The notes under the pieces: generated by a model
Database searches by the model: none
Told to the model about the DNA's origin: nothing
Seen by the model: the letters and a program-made list of their open reading frames with translations, nothing else
Made by a program: the position numbers and the translations under genes
Assembly: GCA_013112715.1 (NCBI GenBank)
Contig: JABFGB010000005.1
Coordinates: forward strand, 62,001 to 126,000
Length of the DNA stretch: 64,000 bases
Reading direction: 5' to 3'
Origin: Chloroflexota bacterium
GTDB lineage: Bacteria > Chloroflexota > Anaerolineae > Aggregatilineales > J027
Part shown: piece after piece, positions 34,659 to 44,900 of the stretch
How positions within the stretch are numbered: position 1 is the first letter of the stretch
Layout: the number at the start of each line of letters is the position of its first letter

Positions 34659-36461
34659 ATGTCTTCTCAGCCAACCGCGAGCTTGACCATTACAGCTAAG
34701 GAACGCGCTGCTGCTTTGCTTGCTCAGATGACGCTGCCCGAAAAAATTGGTCAGATGACCCAAGTCGAAAAAAACAGTCTGACACCTGCCGAGGTCGCCG
34801 AATTCTATATCGGGTCGGTACTCAGCGGTGGCGGGGGCAACCCAACTCCAAATGATGCGGTGCATTGGGCCAAAATGGTGCGTGGTTTTCAAGAGGCGGC
34901 TCTGCAAACTCGGTTGGCAATTCCACTTCTCTACGGAGCGGATGCGGTACATGGACATAACAATGTCAAAGGCGCAGTCATCTTTCCGCATAATGTCGGT
35001 TTAGGGGCGACCCGCGATCCTGATCTGCTCGAACGCATTGGGCAAATCACCGCGATAGAGACCCTAGCAACCAGCGTACATTGGACATTTGCCCCGGCGG
35101 TATCCGTCCCACAGGATATTCGATGGGGGCGTATCTATGAAGGTTTCAGCGAAGACACCGATGTGGTGATTGAACTGGCGACGGCCTTGATGCGTGGCCT
35201 ACAAAGGCCAAATGCCGAAGGGTTATGGGTGCTGCCATCAGTCAAGCATTTTGTGGCAGATGGTGGCGCCAAATGGAATTCAACTAGGCCACTCGAATGG
35301 ATGCCGGGGAGTAATTGGCAGGCCGCAACTCCTTTCTACAAAATTGATCAAGGGGACGCCCGCATAGATGAGGCGACCTTGAGACAGATTCACCTGCGTC
35401 CCTATGTAGCGGCGATTGCTGAAGGGGCGCTCAACATTATGGTATCACTTTCGTCGTGGCAGGGCCTGAAGATGCACGCCCAACGCTATCTGCTGACGGA
35501 TGTGCTCAAAAATGAACTCGGCTTTGAAGGCTTTCTCGTTTCCGACTGGATGGCGATTCAGCAGTTGAATGCCGATTTTTATGCCTGTGTCGTCCAGTCC
35601 ATCAACGCCGGATTGGATATGGTGATGGTGCCCTTTGAATACCAGCGCTTCATCGCCACCCTGACCGAAGCAGTCCAAAAAGGTGATGTTTCCGAAGCAC
35701 GAATTGACGATGCTGTAACCCGAATTTTGCGGACCAAATTTGAATTGGGGCTATTTGAGAATCCCATCGTGGACGATATCTATCTGTCCAAAGTGGGATG
35801 CGCCGAACACCGCGCCGTCGCTCGTGAGGCAGTACGTAAATCAGCCGTGCTGCTGAAAAATGAGGGGAATGTCCTACCTCTACAAAAGAGTCTCGCAGAA
35901 GTCATTATTGCAGGCGCAGCAGCGACAGATTTGGGAATGCACTGCGGTGGCTGGACAATCGAGTGGCAGGGGGCGCATGGCGAACTCACATTAGGAACGA
36001 CCATCTACAAGGCGATCCAAGAACAGATTGGTTCTACCTCTGAGATTATCTTCACCGACAGTGGGGATTTAGCCGCTGACCTCAACGTGGAAGTGGGTAT
36101 CGTGGCGATTGGCGAATATCCCTATGCCGAAGGGTTTGGCGACCGACCCGATCTATCACTCACTCCTGAACAAATCGCCTTGATTGAAAAAGTACGTCCG
36201 CATTGCCAAAAATTAGTGCTCATCCTGCTTTCAGGGCGACCCCTAATTATCACACCCCAACTGCCGTTAGCGGATGCGGTGGTGGCGGCATGGTTGCCGG
36301 GTACAGAAGGGGCAGGCATTACAGACGTGATCTTTGGTGATTATCCCTTCACAGGGAAATTGGCCTATACGTGGCCGCGCACGATGGCCCAACTCGACCA
36401 AAAATCGGCAGGACAGCCCCTTACCGACCCGCTGTTTCCTTTTGGTTTTGGCCTAGCATAA
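34659..36461 (+). CDS. GH3 beta-glucosidase (ExoI-like)
   Basis: 600 residues, two-domain GH3 without a C-terminal FN3 domain. The TIM-barrel domain (about 1-370) has PLLYGADAVHGHNNVKGAVIFPHNVGLGATRD and the catalytic nucleophile Asp296 in FLVSDWMAI; KHFVADGGAKWNSTRP is the substrate-site His/Lys region. The alpha/beta-sandwich domain has CGGWTIEWQG, as in plant and bacterial exo-beta-glucanases, and VVAIGEYPYAEGFGDR. No signal peptide, so it hydrolyses imported beta-gluco-oligosaccharides in the cytoplasm. AAGGAG 5 nt upstream. Confidence 0.94.
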   Translation: MSSQPTASLTITAKERAAALLAQMTLPEKIGQMTQVEKNSLTPAEVAEFYIGSVLSGGGGNPTPNDAVHWAKMVRGFQEAALQTRLAIPLLYGADAVHGHNNVKGAVIFPHNVGLGATRDPDLLERIGQITAIETLATSVHWTFAPAVSVPQDIRWGRIYEGFSEDTDVVIELATALMRGLQRPNAEGLWVLPSVKHFVADGGAKWNSTRPLEWMPGSNWQAATPFYKIDQGDARIDEATLRQIHLRPYVAAIAEGALNIMVSLSSWQGLKMHAQRYLLTDVLKNELGFEGFLVSDWMAIQQLNADFYACVVQSINAGLDMVMVPFEYQRFIATLTEAVQKGDVSEARIDDAVTRILRTKFELGLFENPIVDDIYLSKVGCAEHRAVAREAVRKSAVLLKNEGNVLPLQKSLAEVIIAGAAATDLGMHCGGWTIEWQGAHGELTLGTTIYKAIQEQIGSTSEIIFTDSGDLAADLNVEVGIVAIGEYPYAEGFGDRPDLSLTPEQIALIEKVRPHCQKLVLILLSGRPLIITPQLPLADAVVAAWLPGTEGAGITDVIFGDYPFTGKLAYTWPRTMAQLDQKSAGQPLTDPLFPFGFGLA

Positions 36462-36476
36462 GCAAAGGAAAACTTC

Positions 36477-38603
36477 ATGAAAATAAAACGACTATGGTCC
36501 ATAATTTTGATAACCAGCCTGCTTCTTGCAGTGCTCAATTTTGCCCACCTGCCAACAAATACTTACGGACAGGGGGGTGGAAATCTCGCTCCCGATGGCG
36601 TTTTTGGTGAAACCTATTACGCGCCATTTCCGGTGAATATCGAACTAGATGGCAAACTCGACGATTGGGATGGGGTACCGCTCGTTTATTTGGAACGCGG
36701 GGTGGGTGGGCCTGCTGTGAACTTTGGGGCTGCCGCCGATGATGAATTTTTATATCTGTATGGCGACATCATTGACAGCAACATTATCAGTGGCGAACAC
36801 GGTGAAAATTATTGGAATGAAGATTCCATCGAATTTTATCTGAACGGCACGGGTGATTTGAGCCTACGCGGTTATACCGATGGGGTGGTACAGATCACCA
36901 TTCCCGCCCTCAACCGCGATTTGCGCCCTGAAGAAGCCATTATCGCCGGGGTACGTGGGACATCCGCCGAAGCTGCAATTTTTGCTGCGACCACCGAAAA
37001 GGGTTGGGCCGTCGAAGTGGCTGTCCCGCTGAAGAGTAGCATTTGGGAAATTACCCCCAAACATGAAGCCGAAATTGGTTTTCAGGTACACCTGAATGCC
37101 GCGTCAGAATTCAACCGGGATAGCAAGCTGATTTGGTCGGTATTTGATACCAGCGACCAGTCCTACCAAAATCCGAGTCTATTTGGCAAGCTGATTTTCT
37201 ATGAGGCCGCTGCGCAACCCGTCGCTTCGGGGGTCTATCAATTTATGTCCGCGCTAGACGATGAAGGCCTGTTGGATGATTTTGAAAATGGCATCTGGCT
37301 TGATTACGACGATGCTGACCAACCCATTGGCCTTGTACCCAGTGAGAATTCAGCATTAGCGATTCGGCAGGTGTTGCCAAACACTGCACTTGCCCTGCCC
37401 GACCAAGAAGAAGTAACGAATGTTCTCGCTGTGCAATACGAAGCAACTGGCGGAATGCAGCATCGCTTCACAGATGGCTCAGATGCTATTCCACTCGATT
37501 GGTCGGCCTATAATGCTATTGGCTTTTGGATGTCGGGTGGAACGAGTGGCACTGTCGAGCTAATGGCAGGCGACCCCACTGATATTTGGACTTACTCATT
37601 CGAAAACGTTGCTGAGGGTTGGCAGTACATCATTGTGCCGTTCAATCTGTTCCAAAATTCAGCGGGGATTTTATTACCACTATCCACAGTTGGTGGATAT
37701 GGTTTTGAATTCACCTCTACTGACGAAACCAGCACAGCCTATGTGGATGATGTCAAGCTGTTTATGGTCGAGAACACCAGCGCCGCGAGTTACCTCACCC
37801 AACAACCAAGCGCTGCTTTCGTGATTGATGACAGCATTAATTGGGAATCGCGGGAATGGACGCTGGTCTGGTCAGATGAATTTGAAGGCGAAGCCAATAC
37901 CCCCATTAATGCCGATAACTGGACATGTGAAATCGGCGGACACGGTTGGGGCAATGGCGAAATGGAGTATTACACTGACCGCGTAGAAAATGTCTCGCTG
38001 GATGGTTCCGGCAACCTTGCAATTGTGGCCCGCGCCGAAAACCCCGGCGATTATACCTGCCACTATGGACGCTGTGCTTTTACATCGGCTCGCTGCATTA
38101 CCGCCGATAAGGTCGAGTTTACCTATGGTCGGGTTGAAGCCCGTCTGAAAATCCCTTATGGGCAGGGGATTTGGCCCGCTTTCTGGATGCTTGGCGCGAA
38201 TTTTGACGAGGTTGGCTGGCCCAATTCGGGTGAAATTGACATCATGGAAAACGTCGGCTACGAACCCCGCACCGTTCATGGCACTGTACATGGGCCGGGT
38301 TATTCTGGGGCAAGTGGGATTGGCGGAGGGTATAGCTTGGAAGAGGATTTTTCTGCCGATTTCCACGTCTATGCCATTGAATGGGATGCCAATGTCATCC
38401 GCTGGTACGTAGACGGCAATCTCTATAATTCGGTTTCATTAAACGACCTGCGGAACCGCGAACGGGTATTTGACCACGACTTCTTCCTACTGCTCAATGT
38501 CGCGGTGGGTGGTGGATGGCCCGGCTACCCGGATACAACTACTGAATTCCCCCAGACGCTGTTGGTAGATTATGTCCGTGTCTATCAGCTTGCGTCTAAT
38601 TGA
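36477..38603 (+). CDS. Secreted GH16 beta-glucanase (laminarinase-like) with two accessory domains
   Basis: 708 residues. Signal peptide 1-31. Residues 50-245 form a CBM9-like beta-sandwich (LDGKLDDWDGVPLVYLERG...ENYWNEDSIEFYLNG...WAVEVAVPL). Residues 260-430 resemble a CIA30/CBM11-type jelly roll (LDDFENGIWLDYDD...AYVDDVKLF). Residues 460-706 are GH16: WTLVWSDEFEG, GRVEARLKIPYGQGIWPAFWMLG and catalytic GEIDIMEN (Glu586, Asp588, Glu591), with HVYAIEWDANVIRWYVDG and LLLNVAVGGGWPG. The E-x-D-x-x-E arrangement is that of laminarinases. It should release oligosaccharides outside for the importer and GH3. Confidence 0.95.
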   Translation: MKIKRLWSIILITSLLLAVLNFAHLPTNTYGQGGGNLAPDGVFGETYYAPFPVNIELDGKLDDWDGVPLVYLERGVGGPAVNFGAAADDEFLYLYGDIIDSNIISGEHGENYWNEDSIEFYLNGTGDLSLRGYTDGVVQITIPALNRDLRPEEAIIAGVRGTSAEAAIFAATTEKGWAVEVAVPLKSSIWEITPKHEAEIGFQVHLNAASEFNRDSKLIWSVFDTSDQSYQNPSLFGKLIFYEAAAQPVASGVYQFMSALDDEGLLDDFENGIWLDYDDADQPIGLVPSENSALAIRQVLPNTALALPDQEEVTNVLAVQYEATGGMQHRFTDGSDAIPLDWSAYNAIGFWMSGGTSGTVELMAGDPTDIWTYSFENVAEGWQYIIVPFNLFQNSAGILLPLSTVGGYGFEFTSTDETSTAYVDDVKLFMVENTSAASYLTQQPSAAFVIDDSINWESREWTLVWSDEFEGEANTPINADNWTCEIGGHGWGNGEMEYYTDRVENVSLDGSGNLAIVARAENPGDYTCHYGRCAFTSARCITADKVEFTYGRVEARLKIPYGQGIWPAFWMLGANFDEVGWPNSGEIDIMENVGYEPRTVHGTVHGPGYSGASGIGGGYSLEEDFSADFHVYAIEWDANVIRWYVDGNLYNSVSLNDLRNRERVFDHDFFLLLNVAVGGGWPGYPDTTTEFPQTLLVDYVRVYQLASN

Positions 38604-38624
38604 TCGAGAATGTCCTTTCTAAAA

Positions 38625-38661
38625 AATCTGCTCCAATTCAACCCCTGAATCGGGGCAGATT
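38625..38661 (+). terminator. Terminator of the beta-glucan operon
   Basis: AATCTGCTCC pairs with GGGGCAGATT (one G-T pair) 22 bases after the GH16 stop. The T tract after it is poor (CCTCTTCC). The 382-base gap to the next gene otherwise holds a small reading frame and a second terminator. Confidence 0.55.
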
Positions 38662-38755
38662 CCTCTTCCCAAAACTTAGCTTATCCCCCAAATGTGAAAA
38701 GTGTAAACACAATTTCGCACGCCCAATAGCAATTGACAAACCTATCTGATTTGCC

Positions 38756-38899
38756 ATGAACCAAACAGGCTTGATTAACCTGATTCAGATAAATATAGAT
38801 GCAGATCGTTTGACGGCCCAAATCGAAAGGGCACTGGGCAAGGATTATGCAGTCAACGCCGAATCAGAGGATGCTTTTGCTACGGCGAATTACGAGTAA
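38756..38899 (+). CDS. Possible 47-residue protein, unknown
   Basis: ATG to TAA, 47 codons: MNQTGLINLIQINIDADRLT followed by AQIERALGKDYAVNAE and an acidic end. Weak support: no ribosome binding site, but a TTGACA lies 24-19 bases before the ATG and a strong terminator follows 25 bases after the stop. I recognise no family; it could be the remnant of a larger gene. Confidence 0.3.
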   Translation: MNQTGLINLIQINIDADRLTAQIERALGKDYAVNAESEDAFATANYE

Positions 38900-38923
38900 A
38901 CACTGCTAAGGTAATGTGAAACG

Positions 38924-38973
38924 AAATGGGTTGTGTCGGGCAAACATCAAGCACCCATACACAACCCATTTTT
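38924..38973 (-). terminator. Strong bidirectional terminator
   Basis: A 13-bp perfect stem AAATGGGTTGTGT/ACACAACCCATTT (38924-38936 with 38959-38971). On plus it runs into five T; on minus it follows the alpha-2-macroglobulin stop codon by 13 bases. Confidence 0.8.
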
Positions 38974-38985
38974 AAGAACCGTAGC

Positions 38986-41900
38986 TTACGGCGCAATCGT
39001 AAAGAGCATCCCAGCACTACGGCCATAGACCTCCGGGAAATAGAATTCCTGCCCGGTGGCCGGAATTACATTAAATTGACCCGGCAATCCCAACCGCAAC
39101 CGATATACGTAGGTATAGGTTCCCGGTCCAAGATACGTCGCGTACAAAACCACTTTTTCGTCGCGTAATTCAGTGTGCGAGAAATACCACCATCCCCAGT
39201 CGGCGCGGTCAGGTATTTCGAGATGGGGACGCTGACCAACGATACTCGTGGTCAACAGATGCGGGTCAACGGCTTCTGCACCAGCCGGAATGGGGTCTTC
39301 AATCACCACGTAGTTGAGTGAGCGCAGGGCCGTAATCGTCAGCATCACGACCACCTCATCCCCCACTTTGGCGCTGGTAATGAGTTGGCGCGTGGGGTCA
39401 TCAGCAAGATAATACTGGCGCTCGATGGAGATACCCCGCGACGCTGGCTCAATTCCCGGTACATCCAAAAATGTCGTCAGATGGAGGGTATAATACAGAT
39501 TTCCCGGCCCTTCCCCATGTGTTATAACCACCTGATTGGCCTCATCCCACAACAATTCTTCGATCTCGACTCGCAGACGCTGCGATTCCCGCACGGTTTC
39601 CGGTGTAACTTGTGTATCTTCGGGCAGTAGTGCTTCGCCATTCAGATCAACGCCAAAAGCATAGTTGGCCTCAAGTTCGCGGGTCAGAAGCATCCAATCG
39701 GTGAGGGACATCACTGACCACGCGGTTTCTTGAGTGGTCTCCCATGCGTCGGCTTGGCGTGCCGTCATCAACCAGCGTACCGCCCCCGGCAGAAGGTCAT
39801 TCGTAACATCATAATGCGCTAGTGCCATCAAGACCAAAGCTGTCGTGCGGGTGTCGGTTGTCCAGTTGTAATAATCAGGCCGATCTTCCCAATGAATCCC
39901 TGTCGCGCTGGCACTGCCCACAAACGTGGCGGCACTCATGAAATCGCTCTTCAGTGTTTCAAGGCGCGGGTCGTTGGGGTCATTTGACATCATGCTCATC
40001 ATTAGAAACGCCTGTGCATCCAGATTCAGGCGGTGACGCTGCTCGTACATCAATGTCAGACGGGCAGCATAGGTCGCCGAATCTAGACCACTGGCGTAAG
40101 CACTACGATTTAGGGCATAGAGGATAAAAGCCCGTTGATTAAGCTGCCAATCTTGTAAATTGTCGAGTCCACCACTGCCTTCTTGCTGGGCAATATACCC
40201 ATAGAGAAAATCGCCTGCGCGTTCAATGACACTGGTATCAACAGCAGCAAAACCACTGTTACGCGCCTCACTCAAACCAATGAGGGCATAGGCAGTTGTT
40301 AAGGGATTAGACGCATCGCCGGGGAACCAGCCCCACCCACCATCTGAATGTTGAAGCGCATAAAGCCGCTGCAATCCAAAAATCACTTGCTGATTGAGAT
40401 TTTGCTTCAGTTCGGGGTTCGATTGATTGAGTTCCGCCAGTGCCCGCATGGTCATGATATTGGGCAGAAAACGACTGACCGTCTGCTCAATACATTGGTG
40501 CGGATAGTTCTGCAAATAGTTCAGGCCATCCAGCATCGGCCCGGCCAACGTATGGTCAAGCCGAATGCGCAGGCTGCCTCGTTCGGTGTCAGCTTGTTCG
40601 GGAAGTTCAATCGTTTCGGTGACGCGCCGCGCCTCTGGCCCATCCAGAACACCCGCCGTGCCAACTGTTTCATGGGCTACATAACGATAAACAGGCAGTA
40701 ATCGCTCGTCACCTTGACCGAGCAGCGGTTTACTGCCATCGGTATAGGAGCCATCTTCATTCCGCACCGTGAAGGTCGCATCAATATTGGAAACATCCAG
40801 CACACGAATGGGCCAATCCACTCGCTGGCGTCCATTCGCTGGAATCGTCACCGTCTGGACGAGGGCGACGTCATTGAGCACATTAAACCCTGTCCCAATT
40901 AATTCCACCTGTACGATCTGCTCTTGCCTAGTATTGTTGTTGACAATCGCACCGACACTGAGTTCATCGCCAACGACAAAGAAGCGCGGGGTAACAGGCC
41001 GAATGAGCAGGGGTTTCGTACTGATAAAATCCGCCGTAGACTGCCCCACCAACATTGGCCCATCGGCACCTGTCGTAATGGCACGGGCATCAATATGCCA
41101 TGTGGTCAAATTATCGGGCAGGGTAATGCTGACTTGGGCTTGCCCATTTTCATCCGTAATCACACTGGGTTCCCATAGCGGGGTATCCACAAAATCTTGG
41201 CGGATTTCGATAATCCCCGGATACCCGCCGCCACCGCCACCGCCACCTTTACGTCCATTGGTGACATATTGGACATAATCATCGGCGGAGATCGTTAAGG
41301 TAGAGGCGGTCATAATCCCCAAACCGCGCCGACTATAAAAATAGTCTAACAGGGGAGGGCTGTTGGGGGACATAAGCCCTAGAACCGACAAATCCGTGAC
41401 GCCAATCCCCACTTCGGCACTGACCGGATTACCAGCCCAATCGCGGGTTGTTATATCAAGAGCAACGGTATCTCCCGGCCCAACTGTTTCGACCCCCTCT
41501 GGTATAATAGGCGTGACCTCCACATCCATCACCAATCGCTCGGTATCAATCGTCAAAGGAATCATGCCAAAGCGGAACTGGGCGTAAGTGGTATGTTCGT
41601 CAACACCCTTAATCAACATAACCGAGACATAGATATTGGGGGCATAGAGGTCTTGAATCGGCAGTTGATAAACATAGGAATTGGTGGTCATGTGAATTAA
41701 TTCGGTATGCAAAAAACTGTCGCGTTCCACCGTGACCAATGCTAGGGTTTCGCCTTGAAATGGACTGGGGATCAAAATTTGAGCCGTATCACCGGGGCGA
41801 TACGTATCGTCATCAGCAATGAGAGTGATGCGATTGTCGTTGCGTTGTCGCCATGAAACATATTCAGGGCTGGAAACCCACATGAATCCACTGCTTCGGA

Positions 41901-44900
41901 TTTCGTTACCTGCATCATCGTGGGTGGTCGCGTAGAGTTTATAGGTACCCCCACGCGGCGGCACATATTCCACCTGACCCTTACCTTCAGCGTCCAATGT
42001 TACCGAGCCGCTTGCCACCTCAATTTCTTCCAAATCCCATGTCCATGCCATACGCCCATCGGTGTCTTTTTCCAAAACACTGGTCCAGCGGCGCTCGACA
42101 ATGCGGTAATCTACAACCTGATTCGGTACGGCTTGGCTGTCCCAATCCACTGCGATCATGTTGAAGCGCGAGGTCTTGCCTGCCTGACTCAAATAGCTGT
42201 CCGGCGCAACGCCTACATAAACCTTGCCTTGATGCACCACCACCCGCACACGCCCCGCGACGGGCTGATTACTTTCATCCGTGACGGTGGCCTCAATGGT
42301 ATAGACTTGACTGCCGGGATGATTGGCGGCTCCGGCAGGTATTTGGATGAGAAAACGTCCTTCTGCGTCGGTCACCCCTTCGCCTTCGGACACTTTTTCA
42401 GCCCATACCCCAGAGGTCGTCTCGATATAGTTCTCGGTATCGAGGCGGTCATAATCAAAATCTTGGAATGTCCAGCGTCCACGTCCCTGATAGTTAAAGT
42501 AATAGTCTTGCCCCAGCGCTACCCATTTAATCTGGGCATTGCTGACCGCCCCCCCAAAAAAGTATCGAGCATCAATGGTCACATCCACCATCTCGCCCAT
42601 CAATACTTCATCGGCGGCTGGCGTTGCCCGGACTTCATATTCTGGTGCGTGGTACTCGGCGACATCAAAGGTTAAACCCGGCAGATTCCAATAGTACCCC
42701 GTGTAGCGATTGTAATATTCCTGATAGCTTGGCAACGCGACGGCAATACGATAGTTGCCAAGACTAGCCTCGGCATCCAATTTGAACTCGCCAGAAAATG
42801 TGCCCTGCGGATTGACCTCAATGCGCTCCTCGTAGATTTTCTGATTCGATGCATCATAAATTTCGATAGGCACGGTTCGGTGTCCCGGCATGAGCGTGTA
42901 TAACACATCGTCTTGTTTACGCAAGATACCCCGGAAATAGACGGTCTGACCCGGACGGTAGACAGGGTGATCACTGTAGAGATACAGGCGTTGGTCACTC
43001 TGTTGATAATCCATTTGGATATTAAAATCGCCGGGTTGGATGCCGTAGATGAGACGGTTTGAGACGAAGCCGAAATGTTCGGGTGTCTGTACCACTGCGT
43101 AGAGTGTGCCGTAGGTATCCAGTTTGGGTAGATCAACAATCACAAGGCCGTTTTCATCGGTGCGCCCAAAAGCGACCACACTGAACTTGCTGTCATAAAA
43201 TTTCACCAGCAAATTGGATTCGGGATTTCCCGTTTGCATGTTTGTAACCCATGCAAGGGCTTCATGTTGGCTGTACTTAAACGTGATATTGACGGTTGCC
43301 ACAATCATCACATGTGCATTAGGGGGATAACCACGTTTATTGGATTGAGGCGAGTTGACGTAGAGCAGATACGCCCCCGGTTCAAGGGCTTTATATTCAC
43401 CGTTTTCAATCAAAGGCACATCGGAAAGGGGTTCAACAAAATACGCGGATAGGCTGCCTTCTGGAATCCAGCCTTCGGTCTCATCTTCAAAGTTCTTGAC
43501 CTTCCACCACAAATACCCCTCGGCACATAGCGGGCCATCTTGTACCCAGAAGGATGTACCCGCCGGGTATTGGGTCACGGTTTCGCTGCCAAAACTGGCT
43601 TCGGAATGAACCGGTAGCGGACGGGGGTCATCGTTGGTCACACGCGCCTCAATATCCACACTCAAGCGCCGGGCCGCCACTCCCTGACAGGCGAAGTCTT
43701 CCAGACCACGATCAACTTCTTCGGGTGAAATCAAAATCATCCGGTCACGCGATACATTCAGGGGTGAGGCCACCGGAACTTGCCATGAACGCAGCCGTTG
43801 GCTGGCACGATTATCCCGGTCAGGTTGGCTATTGCTACGTGCCACCCCAGCCAGCGAGGGTAAATCCAGCCGATAAAGCTGTAATTCAATGGTATCAATG
43901 TTGCGATGCGAGACAAACAAGCGTGTCGTGGGGTCATACGCATTGTAGACCGCCATCATACCGGGAACATTCAGTCTGAGCGACGGCTCATAGGCCCGCG
44001 TCGCAAAGTTGATTTCGGCGGATGTGGTGATTTCATTGCCATAAATATCCCGCATCCCCGGTTCTAGGGTAATGGCATAATTGACATTGGGCAGGCTTCG
44101 GAAAATCACAAAATAGGCATTACGCCATTCTTCATAATACCCACCGATTTCACCTTCCGGCGCAGGGTCTATCTTGATTTTATCGGCGATACTGTCGGCA
44201 TCCATAGGGGCATTAAAGAAAACGTTGAAACTGCCACCCGGGTCAACATTGCGTTCACCATCGGCGGGATACGTCCGATAGTAATCAGGATAGGGCACGG
44301 TGCGTAAGGGCCGCAAATAGTCATTGTTCAGTTCCGCACCCGTCATAGATCGCAGAATTGCGTCATCCCCAACCAGCAAATAAATCGAGTCGAGTTCAAG
44401 CGTGTCAAGCGTGCGCAGTCGAACCGTCCGACGATCCATTGACCACGAATAGCCCATGCGTACTCTGTCCCCATCCCACGATTCAATATACAGGCCATTT
44501 TGCGTAACAGGATTCATGGGCTGGGTAAAGCTCAATTCGAGAATGGGTTTTAGGGGTATATCAAATGGGGCAAAGAGTTCTCGCTCGGCAATCAGCCGCT
44601 CAACCGCCTCATCTTGTTCTTCCGTATGACGCACACGTGGGGCATTCAACACACGGGCATTGGCAAACGTGGGTTTGACAGTGGAAAAGCTAAACTGATA
44701 ATCCTCTTCCAATACCGCGTCGGTAGGGGTTTTAAGTCCGGCATCAATCGTAATGGTATAGGTCGTTCCGCCAATAAATCCCTGTTCAGGCTTAAACGTA
44801 TAGATAGAAGTATTGAGCCATTCCCCCGTCCCAGCAGTTTCTGGTTCGATGTGTACCGGGTTAACCAGATCGGCTTGATAGCCAATGCTGGTCAGCGGCA

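Noticed and set aside
40769-42675. Several plus-strand frames of 60-250 codons inside the alpha-2-macroglobulin gene
   Set aside because: Shadows of a long well-supported minus-strand gene, with no ribosome binding sites or recognisable domains.
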